A stretch of DNA of 64,000 bases from Stenocarpella maydis. Taxonomy: Eukaryota; Ascomycota; Sordariomycetes; Diaporthales; Diaporthaceae. How positions within the stretch are numbered: position 1 is the first letter of the stretch; every line of letters starts with the position of its first letter. Shown one piece after another: positions 1 to 11,510 of the stretch. The notes below the pieces were generated by a model. That model saw only the letters and a program-made list of their open reading frames with translations. It searched no databases and was not told the DNA's origin. The DNA is taken from assembly GCA_002270565.1 (NCBI GenBank), contig NQMI01000038.1, forward strand, positions 103,332-167,331. Direction: 5' to 3'. The position numbers were made by a program, and so were the translations under genes.

Positions 1-899
1 GGGGGGGATGCTAAGGCTGGTTTTCCTCTGGATTCTGAAATATGCTGGTTCCCCTAGACCCTGGAATATACCCCTCTCTGGACCATTGTAAAGAATAAGC
101 AATGGTCCGCCTGAAATAACCAAAATCACTTTCCTCCTCTGATTAGATAAGCTACCTGAATTTAGCTTTGTTGGACCCTTTGTAGCTCTTGATTCCTGGC
201 CCGCTTATCCCTACTCTCGTTCTGCTGTAGTATGTTTGGTCTGCGATCCTTCTCCTCTTGCTTAGCCGCCTTTTTGTGAGCTCAGGATTGATGGCTGTTA
301 TTGATTGCTGGCATGGGAACCTAGTAATTTGCTTCCTTAGTTCCCACCTACTTGCTTGCATTCCGGTTGTGCTCCTGAATTGTTATGATTTTTATTGCGG
401 CGGGTGATGGGCGATGTGGTGGCGGTGTAGCCGGAATAGAGGATAGAGATGATGATGAAGACCTTGAGATACCTGATTGCTTAGGGGTTATCCCACTTAT
501 ATTTATATTTCCTCCTGGGGATATATTCCTGATGCTTGCTTCTAATATCTGCTGCGAGAGAAGTTTAATAGGGTTACCCTGCGGCGTTCCGGCCCTGCTC
601 TGATTAGGTGTCTGTGGAGCAGTTCTTGCTTTACTTGGTGTCCCAAGACCATCTTCTCCGTATGTTTATGCCCCATCTGCCTGAGGCAGAGGCTCAGGTG
701 TCTTGGATGGGTCCTTGTGAAGTCTAAGCCTAGATATCGTGATTAGATCCTTTACGGCTGCACTAGGTGTCTTAGATGTTAGGATAGGTGGCCGGTTCTT
801 CGAGCTGTTAGGGGCAATAGGAGTTTTGCTTGACCTGGAAGTCCGGATGTTAGTAGGCCTTGAAAGATTAGCCTTGTTAAATCTTGCTGTAAGGAAGCC

Positions 900-2110
900 C
901 AGCAGATTTTATCCTGGTTCTAATCCTATACCGGGTGTGGTGTAATACTTGGTCTCTCCCTTATTTATCCCTAAGATATCGGCTTAAGAGTATATAACAT
1001 TCTTTCCTGCTATAAGCCTCTTATACTTGTTATAGCTGATAACTAGAGTATTCTGGATGCCCCTAATTGGATGCCTGGATCTATTGATTTCTAATTGAAT
1101 AGTAAAACCCTAGATAAGAGCTAAGGCTTTCTTAGTGGGCAAGCTAGGAGGGGCGGATTTAAGCAGCCTGGTCTTGATCCAGTCTCTGAACTCCCAGCTA
1201 TTTTTTTCATGATTTTCTCAGAAGAAAAAGGCAATATAGGTGGCCACAAGGAGTCCATAGGCAGTTAATCCTAGCTGCAGCGTGACCTTTATTTGGACCA
1301 TTATGTATGCCTATTTTGAGAATCCTTCAGGTAGCCCAAGGGTAAGGAAGTATGCAATGCAGTCCCTTATACGGGGGTATATCTTATTATGAGTTCTCCG
1401 ATTAGGATGAGTGTTGATTATATCGAGTTGTTTGGTATCCCTGTTAAAGATGCTCAATACCTAATGGCCTGGGGTATGCATGACTTGGATAATGAACTTC
1501 TGGCTGTCCTTTAGTGAGTGGTATCTTTATGATTTGGGGGGTTCTCTATTGATATTATAGGTTATGGGCACTATAAAGACTAGGTTGCTGAAATCAATCA
1601 GCTGCCAATTGATAAGCCCTAGAATATAATCAGTATGCAGGCATGCCTCTTAAGCTAGGAGACCTTCTGCATCATAAAGGGTCATGAGGAAGTCGCCATA
1701 GTAAGTGCTAAACAGGTTCTTCTGCCCAGGGGGGTCTCTGAACTAAGGATAAAGATTAATGCCCTCAAAATATATATCTACTACCCGCTGCGTATAATCA
1801 CTATGCCCCCATTTTTAGTTCTGAAAGAATAGCGGTTATATTGAAAGGTCTGATATATTAAAAGCTTGGAAGAGTGCTAACCCATTATTAAGGATTCTAG
1901 TTTTAAATAGGTCTTTTATTAGGTCTGCACTAACTCCGTAATCCCAATTTCCTTAATTACAGATATCGCATAGGTTGGGAAATCTTAGCTGCTATATAAG
2001 GTTGATATCATTAAAATTTATAATAAAGGGCAATACTGAAAGTTATACTTTAAGGCCAACCTAATCAGAAGGGTCTAGGTACTTAATAGTAGGCATGGGG
2101 GCATTGGGAT
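900..2110 (-). pseudogene. RIP-degraded frame with Ulp1-like (C48) cysteine-protease motifs
   Basis: Read on the minus strand, a broken frame contains, in order, G-H-stop-V-L-S-I-F (about 1471-1450), an I-I-N-T motif (about 1430-1410) and L-G-L-T-A-Y-G-L-L-V-A-T-Y-I followed by F-F-F (about 1280-1220). If the stop is a RIP-mutated Trp, the Asn a mutated Asp and the Tyr a mutated Cys, this is the His-Trp / Asp-Ser-or-Thr / Gln-x-Cys-Gly layout of Ulp1-type SUMO proteases, which occur both as cellular genes and inside some DNA transposons. All three catalytic positions are touched by G-to-A type changes, so the relic is dead. Downstream (towards base 1) the frame continues into a Pro/Ser/Thr-rich tail. 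The Ulp1 reading is inference from motif spacing; the element family is unknown. Confidence 0.45.
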
Positions 2111-3749
2111 TATTCATAGGGCTGACTTGGCCTTTTGGACTATTAATGGCTATAAACTAGATCAACGGGGATCCCTTCTTTTTTCCCTTACCTTTCTTTA
2201 TCATTTGCTAGCTTAAGGAAGATATCTTTCTAATTAGTTGGACTAGGGGAAAAGGGTGCTAAGGCAAGGAGAAATTAGGTAATAGAGGGGAGGTAATGAG
2301 TTTTAAGGGTAGAGGTTAATGGTTGCAGCAGCTTTTAAGTCTTAATAATGCAAGTTATGCTGTGCTAATTAGAGATCAGCTAAGGTATAGTGGTTATAGA
2401 AGAAGTAGTCAGGTTGGAGGTTATAGTAGAAAGGTGGGCTTTTATTAGAAGGGGAGCCTTAAGATGGGTAAATTACTTGAGCTAGTAAATTACTTAACTT
2501 CCTTCCTTTTTCTATTAAGTAGCAACCTTTGCTGCTTGAAATGCTTCTGATAAGAGCTCCCCTCTCTAACTTTTTGTATTTAAAGTTGCTTTTCCCCTAC
2601 TGATCCTTTTCTTTAACTTCCTCCCAATAGTATTATTAACTATTAATTATTAATCTTAATATTAAATTATTAAGCCTCTTTAATTAGATAAGCTTCACTA
2701 TTACTATATTCTCTCCTCCTTAATCAAGCTAAAAAAAGAAAGGAAAGGGTAAGAAGCAATTACCTCTTATTATTAGGGTCTTTAAAATATATAATCCTCC
2801 TCCTATCTATAAAGAGGGCATCTGCACCTGCTTCCAGCTAAATGCAATCCTTTTATAAAACTAGGTTCATGAATTACTGCTTTATAAGGCCTTTATAACG
2901 AATATTAAAATATATAACCTTAAGGGTATAGGCAAGGGTCTTTATATCCTATAGACCCTCTCCTTAATATGTAAATCTGAGCTGCTTAAACTATTCTTTC
3001 CTTTCCTAAAAGCCCTAGAGGCTTATAAGTACCTATAGTCTTGCTTTAGCACTCTAATTAAAGGAGGTCCAAATGACATTTTCATTAAGTATATAAATGG
3101 TGGCCCTTATGAGAAGTATATATCTTAACTATGCTAGGGGAATAACCTTCATTAGGGCCCGGCTCTTCTTATTGCCTTCTTTGGTTATTATAATGTGAAC
3201 CCGCGCGACTGTTGCATGTAGCGGATGGGGGCTAATTGTAACTGAATAACTCTCTGAGGCATTATCCCCATTATAATCCCTTTCTTTAAGCGCTAATTGC
3301 TCTAAGGATTTTAAGATGATACTTGTGCTGATTATGTTTACTATATTAAGGGTCACCTTTATGATTTTAAGATGCTAAAGATTTCTAAGGGTAGTTATAA
3401 CTGTATTACTAATGTATATCCTAATCTAATTAATAAGCCTCTAAATATACCTCCTTTAGAACTCTTGCTGGGCAAGTATACTGAGGCAGCTACTAAGATA
3501 GGATATAAGGAAACTTATACGGATGCTATAGGCAAGATTACTAGATATATGCCTAGGAAGTTCAAGTATAAGCCTATAGATCTCTAGTTATAGTTATAAG
3601 GTAATTGGAAGGATTAGGCAAGATAGGGGTAGATCTAGTTTTTTCAGGTTGCTAATACTTCTTTTAGTAGTAAATTAAGAACTAATGATTTTTATCTTGC
3701 ATATAGTCCTAAGAGAAGTATACTTATCTAATCAAAGATATAATATTAT

Positions 3750-4228
3750 TGTTAAACGGAACCGCTCAGCAAGGAGTTACCCTAGACTTGCGAGTCAGGC
3801 GATTTTCGCTAAGTACGCCCAGTGCGTGCGTAACGCAAGATGAGTTTGGTGGCCGTGAGTCGATTATTTTGGCCTGCATTTGCACCTTAATTTAGACCTC
3901 TGCATTACCCTTATTTCTTACCCAAAAGTATATAACTTAGTGCATTGGATAGCTTGATTTCTGAAGTTTATATGTACTTAATTTGGGCATTGCTAGGGCT
4001 ATGGTTGGCTAGTTGCTTGGAACCAAAGATGGTGTGTTGGAAGGGCGAATTTTCCGGCATTTGCAAATTTGCACCAGAGCCTACCGCAGCGTGCCCAGGG
4101 GTGAGATGATGTCGGAGGGTATATAAGGAGGGCTTACAGAAGCCCAACTTAATTCAATATAAAGTTGTCCAGACTATTGTTAATCGTCCCAATTCGCCTC
4201 AGAGCACCATACTGCGACCCTGCCGAAA
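3750..4228 (+). repeat. Possible solo LTR
   Basis: This 0.48 kb island has near-normal GC inside the AT-rich block. It begins with TGTTAAACGG, a TG-start common to fungal LTRs, holds a TATA box (TATATAAG at 4120-4127) about 100 nt before its end, and ends near an ACA. Neither a target-site duplication nor a second copy is visible in the window, so the call is weak. It could instead be a non-repetitive remnant spared by RIP. Confidence 0.3.
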
Positions 4229-4249
4229 TACACACACGCTGAACTGAAT

Positions 4250-5240
4250 GCTATTTTATAGCACAAATTCATCAGAAGTCATCATCTATATGCTATTAGT
4301 CTTCTTTATACTAATAGTAATAATGAATATACTTCTTTAGATTACTATAGAATGCCTTAATAGGGTTGGGATCCGGGGAATATGGAGGGAGATATATAAG
4401 CTAAACCCCCGCCTTATTATATACGTGCTAGAGGTTATTATAATAGTGGAAGCTTGCGTTATCCATTACTACTACTAAGTTTGGCCCTAGGAATAGTATT
4501 ATTTTAGGAATAACCTTAACCTCCATAAAGGCAATAAAGCCTTCCCTATTAATATAGCCCTAATATACTGATAGACTTAGAATACCCTTAATTATAAGGG
4601 CTGGAAGCACTTAAAATCAAGTACTATAATTTATACCTCCTTTAGGTATTAGCTTCTTTAGCTGAATTCCCTTTAGTGCCTATATAGTATATTATAGCCC
4701 ATCTCTCTTATTAATACTAGACTTATTAATAAAGATAAGTTAATTAGCCTAATATTCTTATATATTAATAATCCAGGCGGCTTAAATCTTATAATTGCGT
4801 TTTATAGTAATAAAGGAGCGTGATTTCTTTATCTACTTAACTCTCTTAAGTGCCTAACTAATAGTGCTTATAGAGATAAATAAATTAAAGGTTTTAATTA
4901 ATCACTATTACATCTCATCTTAATAGAGGTTTTTCTTCTTGGAAAGGTGGTTAAGGAGGGTCTGGGCAATGAGAAGATGTATTAGAATGCATAGATGCCT
5001 GGGACTTAAATTATAAACATTATAATGAAAGTCACTTAGCCATATACTATTATAGGCTAATAGTAAGGTACCCAGCATAAATATATTACTAGATATTCAA
5101 TTCATCCTTCTTAGCTTATATATCTAGCGCTCAAAATACTTTATTATCTTTATAATAGTCGCATTATTGGCTAGATTAATATCTAAAAGCCCCTTAATTA
5201 TTGTGAGCTCTAGCAGGGTAAGGCAGCACTATATAGTTGC
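4250..5240 (-). pseudogene. Tc1/mariner-type DDE transposase relic, RIP-inactivated
   Basis: On the minus strand the frame near 4500-4330 reads V-V-V-M-D-N-A-S-F-H, then L-P-P-Y-S-P-D-P-N-P-I followed by K, which are the second Asp motif and the YSPDLNPIE motif of Tc1/mariner transposases. Further upstream (about 4730-4690) F-I-N-K-S-S-I-N-K-R-D-G matches the first catalytic motif (normally F-I-D-E-S-G). The first Asp has become Asn, its neighbouring Glu is Lys, and the Glu after NPI is also Lys, all G-to-A changes. Many in-frame TAG/TAA codons are present. The element is dead; terminal inverted repeats could not be placed. A repeated ATTTGTATGGGG motif (near 5274 and 5350) lies at its right side. 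Confidence 0.8.
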
Positions 5241-5420
5241 AAAAATACCATATATTAAATCGTGAGAGTTGATTTGTATGGGGTCAATAGCCTTATGGCG
5301 TGCTAAGGCGTGGTGGGTTAAGTAATGGGCGTTAATAGTTGAATGCTGAAGGGATGCTGATTTGTATGGGGAATGGGTGTGTGTTAACATGTGCGCGTTA
5401 CTAGCGCGTTTTTGGCACTC

Positions 5421-6450
5421 TCGCTTGCAAATCAGAATATACTTGAGCGACCCCGTCTCATGAGGCCACCCGCACAGTCTACTTGAGCATCACACTCGTA
5501 ACGGAATGCCTGCGTGTAACCAATCGAAACCCACTCTGGGTACGAACAGCGGGCAAGAATCCAAGGACAGACTGACTGTACACAGTACCGGGGTATCTCC
5601 CAAACGCAGCACCCAGGCACCTACACACACACATGGACAACAGGAAATCAGTCCTTCACAGTGTATGGTTGGGTTGGGGTAACAAATCAGCCGGTGGGCT
5701 TCCAAGGATCCCACAGTCTCGGTCAGGGTCGTGCCGTCGACAAACTCAATTCGCCCGAGAAATGCTTGCTGAACGGACAGGCCAAGACCGGGAGTGTTTC
5801 TGGCCTCCTCGGCGCTGGTATTTGCCTTCTTCCAACCGCTCAAATCCAGATTCTGGCTGTCACTCTTCTTCTGAATTGTCACTCCGCTGCACTGGTCTCG
5901 TGGCCCTACTTAGAGTGTTCCCAACGCCTTCTTCCAGCTCCCGTGTTATCTTCGTTCTCTTTATCCTTTGCGCGAAATGAGTCGAAACCTCCAGTGATAG
6001 TCTGTAAAAGATTGCTCTCATCCTGGGGGAGGCCTCAGTAGTGAGTTACCATGGCTGATCATCTCGTCGCCGTCAAATTCTTTGGGCAAGGATGTGGCTC
6101 GAGCAGCTACCCACCAAGTACAAAAGACTTCTTGAAGCAGCTTTCAAATATTAATTCAACTGTAACAGTATACCTACTAGAAACATCGACTGTTGAATCC
6201 ATACCAAAAAATTCGAATCAATCCCACAAGATCGCGTACTCCAACGCTATGAAATGTCTCCAACAAGAAATGCCCCATATCCGTCCGTGACCCTTTACCA
6301 ACAATGCAATGTGAAGATCCCCGCTTTCCCAACGATGCAGACGGTCGCCAAGGTCTTGTTCGGAAACACGTTTTTCCAGCTCGAAAGCATCCAAGGAATT
6401 CAAACCGTACTCCGCCCGCCGGGCCGTTCCCGCCAACCACCAAAGCCCCA
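5421..6450. other. Intergenic, no gene recognised
   Basis: This is the 3' side of DCP2 and the transition out of the AT-rich block. Several overlapping open frames of 60-130 codons exist on both strands, but none shows a family motif or believable splice structure. A short CA repeat lies near 5626. I see no gene here. Confidence 0.5.
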
Positions 6451-9083
6451 CTACTTGGCAGAACTACTAATAGTCTTGAGATAATTAAGCAGGAACTTCT
6501 CGTTCTCGGGCGAGATTGGCGCCTGCTGGCTGCCGCGACGCGACAGCGACGCAGAGCCTGAGGTCTCGTCCTGGCCCTGGGATGTTCCTGGAGGGGCAAG
6601 GCTCGAGCCTGGGTGGGGTAGCTGGGCCGCGAGCCTTCCCATGCTGAACAAGGCGGGCTCCTTACCATTGCTCGCTGGGACCGCGGGATATGGATTCGGT
6701 GGCGGTGCCTGTGCGACTGGTGGTGTTGGCGATGGCTTGTTGAACAAAGACATTAATTTTTGCAGCTGTTGAGGATCCGCCGCCTGATGCTGCTGAATGA
6801 TATTTGGGAAGCCTTCTGCTGTGGGCTGCCCACGCTGAGACGTGCTGCCGTAAGGCAAGCTAGCCATGGAGGAGCTGTGAGCAACACGACCGATATTCTC
6901 GATAGCTTGGGACACAGGGACCGGCTGCGGTGGCGGTTGTGGGCTCCTCTGTTCAACTTGTCCAGAACGGGCCGCAACATACTGAGCCCCGAAGGGCGCG
7001 CCGTAAGGGAGCCCTAAATGTGCCTGGGTTGACCCATTATTCGTTTGTGTGGCTGGTGAGCCCGCACCGAAGAGGGAAGGATGCTGTTGCTGGGGTCTTG
7101 GAGAGCCATTCTCCTTGAGGTTCAGTTGAGCCCCCTGACCCCTAGGAGAGGAAGCTGCAGCTTGTTTGAATATGCCCAGCAGTGCATTTCTCTGGCTTTC
7201 TGGCACATTTGACGGCCTTAGAGCTGCCTGAGCGGCTGCAATTTGAGGGCTTCCATTTGCCATAATCTGCATGTGTTGGGTACTATGCTGTGCCGGAGGG
7301 TACGTTGACGCCAAGGACGCCAAGTTCTGCGAGGTCAGCTGCTGCTTTTGCCTTTGGCCTCCTTCCACATGTTGTTGCGGGGGCGAAATCTGCTGCGCAG
7401 CCGGCTGCGCAGGCTGCTGTGTCGGAGTAGTGTCTTTCTTGAAAGCGTCTAGCAGAGCTTGACGCGTGTTGTCCAGAGGGCCTGGTGGCGGGCGGGAGTT
7501 GGACACGCCCTTCTGTGGCAAAGCCATGCCTGCGGCGAACTGTGGCCACGTGTTGGCTTGCTGATACATCTGGCCCGTCCTATTCTCAGAGGTCGGGTTT
7601 GGGCCTAGAGAATTTGCCAGGAGATGGTTGGCTTGACGAGGCAAAGGCTGAGGGTGCACCAGGCCTGGCTGCTGATTGACGCTGCTCGAAAGACCTTGCG
7701 CCTGAGGTTGCTGGTATGCCGCCACCTGCCCTTGCTGTAGCACGGGCCTTGTGGAGGCGCCTGCAGCTCCGAGGACAGACAGGAGTTGATTGCTCATGTC
7801 TGGCTGAGATGCAAACTGAGGAGGCGCTGGATGGTACTGTGGTGGTCGATGCGAAGAGTGGTTGTGGTGGGGGTTTCGAGGAACAGGAGCGACGTTCTGC
7901 ACATGATCCATGGGCGTGTGAGGTACGTGAACACCAGACTGGCCTCTTTCAGCCTGGGTGTTGCCCGGCGCGTCCCTTGGCCGTTGCAGCATTGCCAGAA
8001 TAGCCTGGCCCCGATCCTGGGTAATATCTGGGGGCTGGGGGACCTGCGTCTGTGGCTGAATCTTCAGCAGTCTTTGAAGCTCTCGAGTAGCAGCCTCATG
8101 TGCGTGGTCTTTGGCATCTGACGGCGGCGGCAGATCTGCCCTCGTTTCAGTAGCCGCCCCCTCCTCCTCGGTCATGATCTCATCGATCTCAGCTTGGAGA
8201 GCCGGGCCGGTCCGGCGACTGTTTCTGATCTTGTCCTTCTTCTTCAATTCCTGCTTGATCCACCTGTTCAAAGGCTCCATGAAAGGTGCCACCATGTAGA
8301 ACTTGGAGGCATTTGGGCCATTGGTGTTATCTTGGGCCTGCTTCTTCTTGACGCGCCCGGGAAGATCAACCAGCTTATACCATTGGATCTTGGAGATCTC
8401 TTTCCTTGTTCTGGGTTCGAAGTAGGTGTCCATGGGGACGTTTGGGATGACATAGAGACGGAGATGCTGATCCCTGATTGTTTGCTCGAAATACTTGACT
8501 TTCCGGTTATGCGGTATCAAACCAGCCTCCTCCACGTTGAAGCCGGTCTCCTCGTAGACCTCACGTATTGCACAATTGAGATCATCCTCCTCCTGGTTGA
8601 TCTTGCCACGGGGAAAGCTCCAGTTGGCGCTCGACTTCCAACCCTTGACAAGTACGGCCGAGTCCATGGCCTCGTTCAGCATGATCAGGCCGCGTACCGG
8701 GATACGTTTCTTGTAGGCGACCCAGTTGTCGTATGCCTTTTCGAGGATGTCGAGTGAAGCTATGGAGGTGACGGGACAATGTTGAAGGATGCGCAAACTG
8801 AAATCGCGTATTCTGAGGTTTGGTAAGGTGGTGGGGTTCAAGGGGCGGATGAAGTCTTCGTAGAACCATTGTGCTTCTTCAAGATGCATGCCGATTCTGC
8901 TGAACTCCTGCAGCTCCTCCTTGGGGAGATTATTCAGGAAGCGGGCACAAAGCTCGTCCAGCCCTTAACACAAGCCATGTCAGTCAGCAGTCTGCCCGCG
9001 GTAGATGGCCTGGTGTGCCGGGGTAGCGTATCATGACAGCGAGAGGGCTTACAGTCTTCTAAGGTCGTGCGTGATGCGTCCAT
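6451..9083 (-). CDS. DCP2: mRNA-decapping enzyme subunit 2 (Dcp2, Nudix hydrolase)
   Basis: This is the catalytic subunit that removes the m7G cap in 5'-3' mRNA decay (cytoplasm, P-bodies). Exons are 9083-9053 and 8963-6451, giving 847 aa. The 31-nt first exon encodes M-D-A-S-R-T-T-L-E-D and splices inside the Trp codon to W-L-D-E-L-C-A-R-F-L-N-N-L-P-K-E, the start of the regulatory box A domain (about residues 10-115). The Nudix box at about 130-152 is complete: G-K-I, then E, R-E-V-Y-E-E-T-G-F, with the paired catalytic Glu at 148/149. Box B follows. The rest (about 290-847) is low-complexity Gln/Pro/Ser/Asn sequence, as in other filamentous fungal Dcp2 proteins. Without the spliced first exon the conserved start of box A would be lost. 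The identity is firm. Confidence 0.96.
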
Positions 9084-10541
9084 TATGGCGGCTAGGCTTT
9101 TTGATCATGTCTACCAGCGCTGCAAGAGTAATGGAGGTCGGTGATGTCAATGTAGTGCGGTGCGGTGCGGTGCAGAGGAAGCTACAGCACCAAGGGGACC
9201 GCACGACGACGTCGTCGTTGTTGTTGTTGTTGTGGTCAGGCCGATGTGGGGCGCTTTTGGATTTGGGCCGAGCAGGTCAATAACTGGGACCGGGTTTGTT
9301 CCGCTATGATGGCGCTTCGGTGTACACTACCTAGGTACAGAGGGTAGTGGAATGTTCGATGGTTGGGGAAACACGTAGGCAGAACGGATAGGTAGCATTG
9401 ATTGATTGAGTGGTTCGCTGATCCATTCGTGCCCATCAGGCAAACAAAGCTTCTGGCATGTCCGTCCAGGCAATGCGAGGTGAGGTGGCTGGGCTGCCAG
9501 CGAGTCACCCGTCAGAGGCGGCCACCTGCACTACACTAAAAGCTTCAGCTTCACACCCCGGCAGCCTGGCAGCCTGGCAGCCCGGTGGTTCAGAGGCTCC
9601 CTCCCAAAGCACAGACGGCAGCTGTGGCTGGGGTAATTGATGGACTGCCGCCAATAATAGGAGGAACCTTGTCTAAAATGTGGCTGTGTCTTCGATTTCT
9701 CAGTACATACCTCTATAGGTATGCACAATAACTTGGGTACTAACCAGAAGCTGCTTTCGACAGTCTCGCTCATGAGGAGCTGCAGCCACAATTGTGACCC
9801 GGCCCAGTCCGCCATTCCATTCGTTGTATCCAGATTGTCATGTGTATTGTACTGCACACCTAGTCTACCGACTATACTAACAGTAGCCAGGTTTTGGGAG
9901 TTGGGTCTAGAAGCCCTTGACGTAATGCAGTCCAGGAGCTTGGGTTTCATGGGTTAGGCTGGTCGCAAATCCGGTATTGCGGTAGCCCGTGGCCACTGGC
10001 CAGCCATTGACTGGCGGTGCAACACGCATCGCATCGCATTGCATTGTACACACTTCGTCTGCTGCCCTGCACTGCGTTGACTCGCCGTTGATCTCTAGCA
10101 TCAGCAGTCGGCGCCCTCCTTTGCCAATACAACATCAAACGGTCATAAACAGGCCCTTCGCTCCCACCCTCCCACGCTTCTGTCCTCTTGGACCAACACC
10201 AGCTTTCTGAATATCTTGTTCCGTGTTCCAAGTCTGTGTTGCCCCAGGCCTGACTGCCCTCCGACCCCCTTGCTTCGCCGCCAAGGCCTGTCATTCTGAT
10301 ACTCTTCAGCCATTCTCACCGACCCGCAGACCAGCCAACTATTCGGCCTTCACGTTTCACCCCCAAGGCTCTGTCAGCACACAGGGCATCCATTTCATTA
10401 AAGTCAGGCACTGGAAAGATACGGCTGAAGTTTTCTCTCTCTCTCTCTTTGCCTCTAACCTCTCATTCTTGGTAAAACTCACTCCCCATACTCACCTCGC
10501 CATCACTGCAACCCATCTTTCACCGGTGTGAAACCTTCAAC
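9084..10541. promoter_or_regulatory. Divergent intergenic region DCP2 / DUF4112 gene
   Basis: 1.46 kb between two divergently read starts, so it holds both promoters. It contains GCGGT-type and GTT-trinucleotide microsatellites (about 9153-9237), tandem CCTGGCAG units (about 9564-9588), the palindrome TACCTAGGTA (9329-9338) and a CT-rich tract (about 10434-10450) shortly upstream of the 10542 start, of the kind found before fungal transcription starts. No further gene is recognised. Confidence 0.5.
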
Positions 10542-11510
10542 ATGACTTCCAAACTTGCCAGTAGTAAGTGAGACAGATCCAAACAGCTATTTGCGCCAGT
10601 GCCGTCCCGCTTGAAAAAAGGGGGGGAACATATTTTGCAACTCCGCGCATATAGCCAGTGACTTACTTACATTGCGCATGCAGTGGCTGCCAAAAAGGCT
10701 CTAGGTGACTTCGCAAAAAACTTCGACTCTGAGGCAAGACTGTGATCACTCCTTGTAGTTGTGACCTCATATCTGACACAGCACATAGGATCCCTTCTAC
10801 TATACTGAGCCCCACCCGACTCATGGCGGCGACACGTCCGAAAAGAAGAAGAAGAAGGACCGCAGAAAGTTCAAGAATTACAAGAATGGCATCATGGGGG
10901 GCAAGATGTACCAGGCGCCTGGGGTCTCGGAACATGACAATAAGATCCTCGCCAGTGTGCGCAGGCGTTCATGGCATCTGGATATGAGCCTCTTTCACTG
11001 GTGTGGCTTCAGGTTCGGATGGTCCGTCATCATCGGCCTCGTCCCAGTGTGAGCCCCCCTTTCCCCACCTCCTGAGGCCCATAATTGGGCGTCTACGGAG
11101 TGTTCAATGCAATGCTAACCGCGATGTGCAGACTTGGCGATATCATCGACTGCCTCCTGGCTTTGTGGATCATTCGCAAGGCGGGCAAGATTGAGGGCGG
11201 GCTTCCACCGAGCCTCCAGAGCAGGATGTACCTAAACGTGGCGGCCGATTTTGCGATTGGTTTGGTACCTCTACTCGGAGACGTTGCCGACGCAGTCTAC
11301 AAGGCAAACTCGCGGAATACATGGCTGCTGGAGGACTACCTTGTGAAGAAGGCCGCAGCAAAACAGCACCCGGAACAACTGCGAGACACGGACGAGCCGG
11401 AACTGGGACTGGGCGCGCCGCGACCTCCTCAGCCAACGCAAAAGATGAAGGGAACTCCGGCGGTGCAGCCGCCAAAGCAAGCAAAGAATGGGAACGGGAC
11501 TAGGCGTTGA
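10542..11510 (+). CDS. DUF4112 family protein
   Basis: Exons 10542-10563, 10684-10733, 10789-11048 and 11132-11510 give 236 aa. The core matches the DUF4112 family found in bacteria and fungi: R-R-S-W-H-L-D-M-S-L-F, then F-R-F-G-W-S-V-I-I-G-L-V-P-V-L-G-D, and a second F-A-I-G-L-V-P-L-L-G-D-V-A-D-A-V-Y-K-A-N with the paired PxxGD turns. Hydrophobic hairpin segments suggest membrane association. A Lys-rich stretch precedes the domain (about 40-50) and the C-terminus is Pro/Ala/Lys-rich. No biochemical role is known for the family. Intron 2 appears to be of the GC-AG class. The first intron has a consensus GTAAGT donor just after eight codons. Exon joins rest on frame and family continuity. Confidence 0.85.
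10734..10788 (+). other. GC-AG intron in the DUF4112 gene
   Basis: The exon frame must leave after GAG at 10733 and resume at GAT at 10789 to keep F-A-K-N-F-D-S-E-D-P-F-Y in line with the family. The boundary reads GAG|GCAAGA ... CACATAG|GAT. GCAAG after AG is the classic GC-donor context. A CTGAC branch-like site lies at 10773. A GT donor at 10741 would put the join in the wrong frame. Confidence 0.75.

Larger units (their letters stand above)
1..5420. repeat. AT-rich, RIP-degraded repeat block (left)
   Basis: Low-GC sequence rich in TA dinucleotides, with no intact gene. Reading frames that can be followed by family motif are broken mainly by TAG/TAA where Gln or Trp codons are expected, which is the product of CpA-to-TpA change on either strand and is typical of RIP in Pezizomycotina. 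Three relics can be picked out and are listed separately: a Ulp1-like protease frame, a possible LTR and a Tc1/mariner transposase. Between about 2.2 and 3.7 kb I can see only short broken frames that I cannot assign. Composition returns to normal near 5.4 kb. Confidence 0.85.

Noticed and set aside
5490..6041. Overlapping 115-130 codon frames on both strands downstream of DCP2
   Set aside because: No family motif, no consistent splice structure, and frames on both strands cover the same bases; probably 3' flank.
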